This document shows, piece by piece, positions 8,711 to 13,998 of a stretch of DNA of 46,642 nucleotides. The notes beneath the pieces are model-generated. The model made no database searches. It was not told where the DNA came from and saw only the letters and a list, made by a program, of their open reading frames with translations. The position numbers and the translations under genes were made by a program. Each line of letters begins with the position of its first letter. The stretch's first letter is position 1. Source of the DNA: Nitrospirales bacterium (GTDB taxonomy: Bacteria > Nitrospirota > Nitrospiria > Nitrospirales > UBA8639); assembly GCA_022825885.1 (NCBI GenBank), contig JAJDVY010000011.1, positions 1 to 46,642 of the forward strand. Direction: 5' to 3'.

Positions 8711-8739
8711 TTGCATAATGCTTATCTTTTGAGTACTCT
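8711..8739 (+). promoter_or_regulatory. Promoter of NHLP precursor 1
   Basis: TTGCAT-N17-TACTCT. The same arrangement (TTGCAC-N17-TACTCT) is kept upstream of precursor 2 although the spacer has diverged, which supports function. The expected start lies near 8746, giving a 5' UTR of about 84 nt. Confidence 0.55.
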
Positions 8740-8772
8740 ATTTTCCGTTAATCATAATCAGGGTGGTTGTGT

Positions 8773-8808
8773 ATGGACGATGAATTCAGATCTACTTGGA
8801 AACGTTAA
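8773..8808 (+). CDS. 11-codon upstream ORF before precursor 1
   Basis: ATG to TAA encodes MDDEFRSTWKR. AGGGTGG lies six bases upstream. Its stop is 21 bases before the precursor ATG. A positional and length homologue, MDDALSPTRKR, precedes precursor 2. It is either a translated leader peptide that controls precursor translation or a by-product of the duplicated sequence; I cannot tell which. Confidence 0.35.
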   Translation: MDDEFRSTWKR

Positions 8809-8829
8809 ATTTAAAAGGAGATTCCAATC

Positions 8830-9093
8830 ATGCAGACAGCGGTGGAAATTGAAACCAAACTCAAGGCAAAGGCAGATGAGGACGAAGTATTCCGGGCCCG
8901 GCTCCTGGAAGATCCGCGCACCGCGATAAAAGAAGTGACCGGCCTGAACGTCCCGGAGAATTTTTCTATCCATATCCATGAAGAAAGCGCGACGGATTTC
9001 CATCTGGTCCTGCCGCCGGCTGGCAGCCGTCTTTCCGATGAGGAACTGCGTGGGGCAGCGGGAGGTTGGGCACCAACCGACGATTCCTATTAG
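8830..9093 (+). CDS. NHLP-family RiPP precursor 1 (core WAPTDDSY)
   Basis: 87 aa, started by AAAGGAG nine bases before ATG 8830. Residues 1-79 form a nitrile-hydratase-alpha-like leader (MQTAVEIETKLKAKADEDEV..., then VTGLNVPENFSIHIHEESAT and FHLVLPP), the TIGR03793-type leader of NHLM/proteusin systems. It ends in a double-glycine site (AAGG), which a C39 peptidase should cut, leaving an unusually short core, WAPTDDSY, with no Cys and one Ser and one Thr. The leader is nearly identical to that of precursor 2. It is followed at once by a transporter fossil instead of intact export genes, so export probably depends on the transporters at 14-19 kb. Confidence 0.9.
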   Translation: MQTAVEIETKLKAKADEDEVFRARLLEDPRTAIKEVTGLNVPENFSIHIHEESATDFHLVLPPAGSRLSDEELRGAAGGWAPTDDSY

Positions 9094-9241
9094 GTTTATT
9101 GCATATCGGCTTTCCACAATCCGCGTGGCAAACCGGATTGATTTGCTGCAGGCTGGCCAGGTTGTCGAGATGGACCGATTCGAGGAATTACTCGCGGAAG
9201 AAGGCCTCCTTCGTGACTTGGCCCAACGGCAACAAACGTAA
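9092..9241 (+). pseudogene. Fossil: 3' tail of an NHLM ABC2 transporter
   Basis: Translation of 9092-9241 gives RFIAYRLSTIRVANRI, LLQAGQVVEMDRFEELLAEE and ends RDLAQRQQT-stop. It aligns end to end with the C-terminus of the intact ABC2 (RFVIAHRLSTIRLADRIYVL ... RDLVLRQMA), covering the H-loop and terminal helix. One codon is missing before the H-loop. The rest of the gene is absent. It overlaps the last two bases of precursor 1 and, antisense, the end of the 356-aa gene. It is evidence for a former second transporter set behind precursor 1. Confidence 0.8.
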
Positions 9242-10258
9242 ACCTCCGTAGGCCTTGGCCCGCACACGCTCACCGTCAACCGATAACTTGACGTGGTTGA
9301 TTCCCATGTACAGTTGAAATGCCCCATCATTTCCGAAAACAGTTCTCAGCCTGGGCCAGGCCAGAAGACCTTCGGCCTTGACAGGCAAGCACAACTGCCA
9401 GTCACCCAGGCGTCGGATCACCGGCTTCCAGTCACGTTTCGATGTAATAAGCCAAGCAACGGGCAGAGCGCGGTAATTCGTCACATTTTTCTGCACCGGG
9501 TACATTTCGAAGCCGAGCCTCGGTAATACGCCATATTCGGTGGCATCGAAGAGGAATTGGAAGTGCCCGCAAAGATCACGCATGCCGGACAACAACTCCA
9601 GCACCGTGGCAATCGAACCTGGCCATTCGAGCCGCTTTAACAGGGGCCCGACTTCATGGAACTCCATGTCTGCCACAAGCAGCCTTACTGATCTGGGCGC
9701 ACGACCCGGGGTCGCTCCGACATAAACAAGTTTGGCACCCGCTGGCAGACAGCCCAAGGCCCGCACCAGAGCGCGACGCTCAGGTTCCCAGTCTCTGCGT
9801 GCAGATGCTTGCGCAACTGTGGCCGCAATGGCAACAGGTGTGGCGGTGATCCCGCCTGTCTCAGGGTCGGACAGCAGCCGCAGGTAGACAACCGGTGGCG
9901 CAGGCCGCTGTGGAGTTACACCGATAATGTCATAGGCCAGTAACACGGACTCGAGCCAGTGGTCGGTGTCGGATGAGTCCGTCAGATGCCCGGCGAGCCA
10001 GGCATCGGTGGATGCGGGCACGGCTGCTCCACCCCTGGCAATGTAGTAGCGACTCACTTGGCCCGGGGTAACCGGGCTTGAGAAGTCCGCTGCCGGCTCC
10101 TGCTCGTCGAGCCTGAATTCAAAGCCGCACAATGAGGTCACGGTGACGGCGGGCAGGTCCCCTATCCGCTCAAGCAGACGTCCCCAGCCTTGTCCGGCAA
10201 GCAGGGATTCCGGAATCTGGCCGTGGAGTCCAATCAATACGTCCCGGAAGTGCTCCAT
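9188..10258 (-). CDS. Unrecognised 356-aa protein of the RiPP island
   Basis: Soluble, no signal peptide, no metal or nucleotide motif that I can name. Notable segments are LGFEMYP near residue 260 and, near the C-terminus, MGINHVKLSV followed by RAKAYGGLRL, which look like conserved family signatures. ATG 10258 lies 24 bases after the methyltransferase stop on the same strand, so it is probably co-transcribed as the last gene of the tailoring set; its ribosome site is weak. Its 3' end overlaps the antisense ABC2 fossil. It could be a modification enzyme or a substrate-binding partner. No function is assigned. Confidence 0.7.
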   Translation of the reverse strand: MEHFRDVLIGLHGQIPESLLAGQGWGRLLERIGDLPAVTVTSLCGFEFRLDEQEPAADFSSPVTPGQVSRYYIARGGAAVPASTDAWLAGHLTDSSDTDHWLESVLLAYDIIGVTPQRPAPPVVYLRLLSDPETGGITATPVAIAATVAQASARRDWEPERRALVRALGCLPAGAKLVYVGATPGRAPRSVRLLVADMEFHEVGPLLKRLEWPGSIATVLELLSGMRDLCGHFQFLFDATEYGVLPRLGFEMYPVQKNVTNYRALPVAWLITSKRDWKPVIRRLGDWQLCLPVKAEGLLAWPRLRTVFGNDGAFQLYMGINHVKLSVDGERVRAKAYGGLRLLPLGQVTKEAFFRE

Positions 10259-10282
10259 GTGCAGGTTCTTATTCCAGCGGGC

Positions 10283-11083
10283 TTAACCTGTAGAGTACTT
10301 GGCGACAATTTCCCCCCAATGAATGGGTAAAACCGGAAACTTCCGAAAGCGAGGGAGACCAAATTCCTTCTCCCTGGGCCTAGGAATGACCATTGGCGTA
10401 ATATCCAGTGCCGACGTCACACGAAACCCGGTAGCTTCAAGCGCCGACACCATATCTTCCATGGATGGTGTCGGTTGAACGTATATCTGGCAAAACGCGT
10501 AGATCTCCTTCCATTCCTGAACCGTCATTTTCCCGGACCTGCGGAAGACATCCTTGATGTAGACCTTTCCGCCATTGCGCAACACTCGGGCAATCTCGGT
10601 AAAGAGTTCCTCAAGCTGAAAGGAATATCCTGCGGACTCCAGAAAAAGCGCACAGTCGAATGTGTGGTCTGGAAACGGCAGCTTGTGGTAGTCCCCTACC
10701 TGAACATGAACCCGCCCGCTGGCCGGGGAGTCGGCGATTAGGCGCTGGGCCAACTCGGCCTGATATGGCGAGAGGGTTATGCCATGCACTTCCAGACCTG
10801 GAGTATGCAGGGCCGCGTACAGGCCCGGGCCACCCACGCCGCATCCGGCATCAAGCACCACCTGACCGCTACGAAGACCGGACCGGGTCAGGATGGTTTG
10901 ATTATTGTCGTCATACGACTCACCGGCAGAGGAGTCATCGAGAAATATCCCGGCCTGAATTGTGGTGCCAAACTTCAGATAATGGTCTGTCGTTTCCTGC
11001 CAATAACGAATCTGTTCTTCCTTCCACCACTGCGTGCTGCCGGAGTTTTCCACGATACCAGTTTCCATTGAATCCGAATTCAA
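10283..11083 (-). CDS. SAM-dependent methyltransferase (class I)
   Basis: 266 aa, Rossmann-type methyltransferase. Motif I is VLDAGCGVGGPG (residues 76-87), followed by HGITLSPYQAELA and DYHKLPFPDHTFD and ALFLESAGY (motifs II-III), the arrangement of UbiE/Methyltransf_11 small-molecule methyltransferases. The start is TTG 11083: a perfect AAAGGAGG stands eight bases before it, while the nearest ATG (11068) is too far away. It lies between the 2OG-type gene and the 356-aa gene in the minus-strand tailoring set. An O-methylation of a hydroxylated core residue is plausible but inferred. Confidence 0.88.
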   Translation of the reverse strand: MNSDSMETGIVENSGSTQWWKEEQIRYWQETTDHYLKFGTTIQAGIFLDDSSAGESYDDNNQTILTRSGLRSGQVVLDAGCGVGGPGLYAALHTPGLEVHGITLSPYQAELAQRLIADSPASGRVHVQVGDYHKLPFPDHTFDCALFLESAGYSFQLEELFTEIARVLRNGGKVYIKDVFRRSGKMTVQEWKEIYAFCQIYVQPTPSMEDMVSALEATGFRVTSALDITPMVIPRPREKEFGLPRFRKFPVLPIHWGEIVAKYSTG

Positions 11084-11168
11084 TTTGCACGCCTCCTTTC
11101 AGCCCGCAATCCAACGTTATACAAAACCGGTCGGGCAATCAAGCATTGCCGTATTGTCCAACGTGAAG

Positions 11169-11255
11169 TGATGGTGAAGCGGATGTCTGGAACATCGCTC
11201 TCGAATGCCAACACGCCAACGGCAAAGTCCGACACATCTCCCCGCTTCACCATCA
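11169..11255. repeat. 14-bp perfect inverted repeat around a 59-bp loop
   Basis: TGATGGTGAAGCGG (11169-11182) and its exact complement (11242-11255) bracket sequence with further imperfect pairing. It lies in the 253-bp gap upstream of the methyltransferase gene, which otherwise contains no supported gene. It could be the remnant of a small mobile element or an RNA hairpin. Confidence 0.5.
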
Positions 11256-11336
11256 CGTTGGTATTGGAAAACGCTATCGCAGGGCGCAACCGGGTAACTC
11301 TTGTAAGGACATCAGAGGCCCAAAGGTCGCACGTAA

Positions 11337-11930
11337 TCATCCAGGCATCAATTGTTCAATACTACTCAAGACATTCAATACTAACGCATGTCTTTCTTGA
11401 ATATCATTACAAGAATAACTGTGCCAGGTATCTTCTGCCTTGCTGAATATTAATCCCCTGTTCGGTTTCCAGGGAACTTCAAAACGATTATTGCCATTTT
11501 GATTAGAGAATAAAAACGTTCCAAAATTTTCTTCGGGCCCACAATAGACAACCGTTGATAGCAGCTTCTCAGGAATATCGGGGTGAATTGAATACACAAG
11601 AGATTTTGGAGTTGTTTGAAATCCCCAATCAACATACTTTGCTTGCTCTACTTTATGTGGCGTCAATTCTTCCAGTATATTCAAAAGTATTGGTGTGAAC
11701 TTTGCATTGATTGGCTCCAGCTTTTTCTCGGGACAATGGCTATTGTTATAAACGCACTGGCCTGACAAATTAAAAGTACACTTAACAGTCAAAATCCCTC
11801 TTCTGGGATTAAACTTTCTATCTATACTGGCAAATCCACTTTTTACTGTCTCAAATTCATCGGGCTCAAAAAAATCATCCAGCACGATATACGGGTTTGT
11901 CCATAAGTAATCCAAAGTAACTTTTTTCAT
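11337..11930 (-). CDS. 2OG-Fe(II) oxygenase-like protein
   Basis: 197 aa. A double-stranded beta-helix iron site is suggested by H116-x-D118 (in YSIHPDIPEK), H170 (in EDTWHSYS) and R180 (in QERHALVLN); the spacing suits Fe(II)/2-oxoglutarate prolyl-hydroxylase-like enzymes. STVVYCGP and FGTFLFSNQNG form the intervening strands. Probable role: hydroxylation of a core-peptide residue or other oxidative tailoring. The gene is visibly more AT-rich than its neighbours, suggesting a different origin. ATG 11930 has no clear ribosome site, and 190 bp of apparently noncoding sequence separates it from the cmcJ-like gene. Confidence 0.7.
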   Translation of the reverse strand: MKKVTLDYLWTNPYIVLDDFFEPDEFETVKSGFASIDRKFNPRRGILTVKCTFNLSGQCVYNNSHCPEKKLEPINAKFTPILLNILEELTPHKVEQAKYVDWGFQTTPKSLVYSIHPDIPEKLLSTVVYCGPEENFGTFLFSNQNGNNRFEVPWKPNRGLIFSKAEDTWHSYSCNDIQERHALVLNVLSSIEQLMPG

Positions 11931-12122
11931 CGGGTCAGGTCATCCGAGGGATAGAAAAGACCGGAATCCGTTCAGAAATGGATGTCTTAAACCAATACGG
12001 CATCGGATCTGAAGGTTCATCAAGAGAGACGCGCCCGATTCGGCGTATGGCCTTAAGACTCTGGTACGATATCCGGGTGGATAATCAACTTCGAGATCAG
12101 CAGCACGTTCTGAAGCTCCCTG

Positions 12123-13097
12123 CTATGGTGCGGGACCGGGGCCTGCTACTGGGGGCTGCTGTTGGATGCCGTTCCAGTCGACCATCTCTTCGTGGCACCA
12201 GGATGAAACCGTGCCGTCGAGCCGGGTGTTCGGCACTTCGGCCTGAAATCTAGCCTTTCTGCGCTCGCGTTCCAAGTCAGCCTCAGGGAAGACCGCCAGC
12301 ACGCGGACTTCGATCGACTCCCGCAATGGCGCGTCCCTCCGGGTGGTCGGGTCCCGGAACGCGGTATGGAATACCGCACGCTTGCCAGCATCTTCCTGAC
12401 GCGTGTCGTACTGCTTGAAGATCAGCACCTCGTCCGGCGTCATTCGTGGAAAGTAGTACCAGCCCTGCCTGCTGTCGTGGATCAGACGGCAATCGATCAG
12501 ACGAGTTCGCGGCTCGGTGCGCCGCAGGCAATCAGCGTAAATGATGTCATCGTCGGCAACGGTGGTGACATCGCACAGAGCCAGCGGCATCAATTCGATC
12601 TCATGAGTGGGATGCGTCCCACGCCAGATGTTGAACAAGGCGAAGTGGTGTTCCTCCGGCACATCCGTGATATCCTCAACAAAGGGGGTGAAGTCGGCGT
12701 GGACTACAAGGGAATAGAGGCCAGCACCTGCGGGACCAATCACCTTCCCGGCGCGGAACTCGTGCTGCATAGTCCTGGTGGTAAGACACCCGGTGGCAGC
12801 CTTGACCAGATTCGCGCAATGCTCGTAATAACGGGTCGTTACCAGTGAAGAATCGCTGAAATCCAGATCAATCGGGGCCTCCATCAACTGGAAGCCCTCG
12901 CGCTCGATACTCGGTGCCTGCTTGAGCGAACGGGCGTCATGGACCCGAATCTGCTTGCGGCAAAGCGCCGTCCGACTGCCATCCGGGTCGAACGCGTCTT
13001 TGCCCAGCAGCCGGGTGCCCCGATACTTTGGGTTGATGAAAATGCTATCCGAAACCACAAAAGGCACGTCCACCAGCGGCGGCAGTCGTCCCTTCAT
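12123..13097 (-). CDS. CmcJ/NvfI-family oxidoreductase (Fe/2OG type)
   Basis: 324 aa with the family landmarks in order: NIWRG (156-160), PLALCD (171-176), YYFPRMTPDEVLIFKQYD (214-231), HTAFRDP (244-250) and LRESIEVRVL (258-267). H133-x-D135 (VHADFT) and H244 can supply the iron triad. Relatives are CmcJ (partner in 7-alpha-methoxylation of cephamycin C), AsaB and the fungal endoperoxidase NvfI. In this cluster it is expected to oxidise the precursor core. GGAGG seven bases before ATG 13097 and a promoter at 13140-13168 show it heads the minus-strand tailoring set. A truncated paralogue lies at 19126-19239. The Pro-rich tail is probably disordered. Confidence 0.88.
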   Translation of the reverse strand: MKGRLPPLVDVPFVVSDSIFINPKYRGTRLLGKDAFDPDGSRTALCRKQIRVHDARSLKQAPSIEREGFQLMEAPIDLDFSDSSLVTTRYYEHCANLVKAATGCLTTRTMQHEFRAGKVIGPAGAGLYSLVVHADFTPFVEDITDVPEEHHFALFNIWRGTHPTHEIELMPLALCDVTTVADDDIIYADCLRRTEPRTRLIDCRLIHDSRQGWYYFPRMTPDEVLIFKQYDTRQEDAGKRAVFHTAFRDPTTRRDAPLRESIEVRVLAVFPEADLERERRKARFQAEVPNTRLDGTVSSWCHEEMVDWNGIQQQPPVAGPGPAP

Positions 13098-13139
13098 CTC
13101 CCAACCTCCGAACTCCGTTCAGGTTATTTGTCGCAGGGT

Positions 13140-13168
13140 AGTGTAAGAAACGCCTTGATGCGAGTCAA
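13140..13168 (-). promoter_or_regulatory. Promoter of the tailoring genes
   Basis: Minus strand: TTGACT, a 17-nt spacer, then TACACT, about 36 bases upstream of the cmcJ-like ATG. It is divergent from the precursor 2 promoter, so the 318-bp gap 13098-13415 holds two diverging promoters plus the mini-ORF. Confidence 0.5.
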
Positions 13169-13297
13169 GACAGAACGGAGCAAAGGAAAACGATGGTAAA
13201 AACCGGCCGCGTCCTGCGATAGTGTATAAGTTCAGAAACCTTTGGCACTCCTCGAATCAGGAAGAGCGGCCATGCATTGCCATTTTTGTGTTTTATA

Positions 13298-13326
13298 TTG
13301 CACAACCATTATTTTCTTGTTACTCT
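13298..13326 (+). promoter_or_regulatory. Promoter of NHLP precursor 2
   Basis: TTGCAC-N17-TACTCT, matching the promoter of precursor 1 in both boxes and in spacer length. The expected transcript start is near 13333. Confidence 0.55.
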
Positions 13327-13359
13327 ATTTGCCATTAATAATAATCATGGTGGTTGTTT

Positions 13360-13395
13360 ATGGATGATGCACTCAGTCCTACCCGGAAACGTTGA
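13360..13395 (+). CDS. 11-codon upstream ORF before precursor 2
   Basis: ATG to TGA encodes MDDALSPTRKR, the same length and position as MDDEFRSTWKR before precursor 1, with MDD, Thr and KR kept. The stop lies 20 bases before the precursor ATG. The proposed ribosome site (TGGTGG) is poorer than in copy 1. Confidence 0.35.
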   Translation: MDDALSPTRKR

Positions 13396-13415
13396 ATTCA
13401 AAAGGAGGTACCATC

Positions 13416-13682
13416 ATGCAGACAGCGGTAGAAATCGAAACCACGCTCAAGGCGAAGGCAGATGAGGACGAAGTATTCCGCACCCAGCTCCTGGAAGATC
13501 CGCGTAACGCGATCAAGGCAGTGACTGGCCTGACCGTCCCGGAAGATTTTTCAATCCACGTCCATGAAGAGAGCGCGACGGATTTCCATCTGGTCCTGCC
13601 GCCGGCAGGCGGGCGCCTTTCCGACCAGGAAATACGCGAAGCCTCCGGCGGCTGCGGGGATTGCGGTTTGGGGGACTACTAG
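13416..13682 (+). CDS. NHLP-family RiPP precursor 2 (core CGDCGLGDY)
   Basis: 88 aa. ATG 13416 is preceded at seven bases by a perfect AAAGGAGG; the frame extends to a TTG at 13392 without support. The leader (1-79) matches precursor 1 at most positions and ends in EASGG. The predicted core CGDCGLGDY has two Cys, three Gly, two Asp and a terminal Tyr, chemically unlike precursor 1. It is followed by a strong hairpin and then the export genes on the same strand, the normal NHLM order. The core could carry a disulfide or thioether, or could bind metal; no cyclase is recognisable nearby. Confidence 0.92.
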   Translation: MQTAVEIETTLKAKADEDEVFRTQLLEDPRNAIKAVTGLTVPEDFSIHVHEESATDFHLVLPPAGGRLSDQEIREASGGCGDCGLGDY

Positions 13683-13763
13683 ACAGCAAGCAACCGTCAG
13701 CCGGTCCGTAACGACCGCGGTCCTCCTGAACAGGATGGCTGACTACTCGATAGGGTTAACGAG

Positions 13764-13804
13764 GTGCGGCCGTCGGTAACACGACGGCCGCACTGTTGTT
13801 CTTT
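13764..13804 (+). terminator. Rho-independent terminator/attenuator after precursor 2
   Basis: A 12-bp perfect stem, GTGCGGCCGTCG / CGACGGCCGCAC, with a six-base loop is followed by TGTTGTTCTTT. Placed between the precursor and the export genes, it should make precursor mRNA much more abundant than transporter mRNA while allowing read-through. Confidence 0.75.
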
Positions 13805-13821
13805 ACGCATTTTCCCATGCC

Positions 13822-13992
13822 GTGACCGGCAGATCCCTTTATCGAAGGGAAGCACTCATTCGCAACGTGCAGCCTGAAGCGCTGGACGATCTGCTACGAG
13901 TGACGTCCCCGCACGAACGAGTCTTCAGGATGGCGCTCCTCGTCCTGTTGCTCATACTGGCTGTCTGGGCCGCGTTCTCGGCCTGGCTGTGA
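13822..13992 (+). pseudogene. N-terminal stub of the NHLM HlyD-type secretion adaptor
   Basis: GTG 13822 to TGA 13990 gives 56 residues: SLYRREALIRNVQPEALDDL, then LRVTSPHERVFR, then one hydrophobic helix (ALLVLLLILAVWAAFSAW). This is the cytoplasmic tail and TM of NHLM secretion proteins (TIGR03794-like, normally several hundred residues). The coiled-coil and barrel parts are missing altogether, and the next gene starts six bases after the stop. It is either a clean deletion remnant or a retained single-TM accessory peptide. There is no good ribosome site. Confidence 0.65.
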
Positions 13993-13998
13993 TCCAGG

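Larger units (their letters stand above)
8684..9061 (+). repeat. Imperfect direct repeat, copy 1 (promoter, uORF and NHLP leader)
   Basis: This segment and 13271-13657 are recognisably the same sequence: CATGCATTG at the start, the promoter, the upstream mini-ORF, the ribosome site and the leader-coding region. Similarity stops at the Gly-Gly codons, after which the cores diverge. Confidence 0.85.
13271..13657 (+). repeat. Imperfect direct repeat, copy 2 (promoter, uORF and NHLP leader)
   Basis: This is the counterpart of 8684-9061. Coding and upstream parts are both related, so the duplication carried the complete expression unit, not only the gene. Confidence 0.85.

Noticed and set aside
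11168-11446. ORFs on both strands across the inverted repeat
   Set aside because: Their similarity to each other follows from the palindrome; there is no start signal or known domain.
11978-12253. Plus-strand ORF upstream of the 2OG-type gene
   Set aside because: It has no ribosome site, overlaps the cmcJ-like gene antisense and shows no recognisable family.
13683-13998. Riboswitch between precursor 2 and the transporters
   Set aside because: The only strong structure is a simple 12-bp terminator hairpin; no conserved multi-helix fold is visible.
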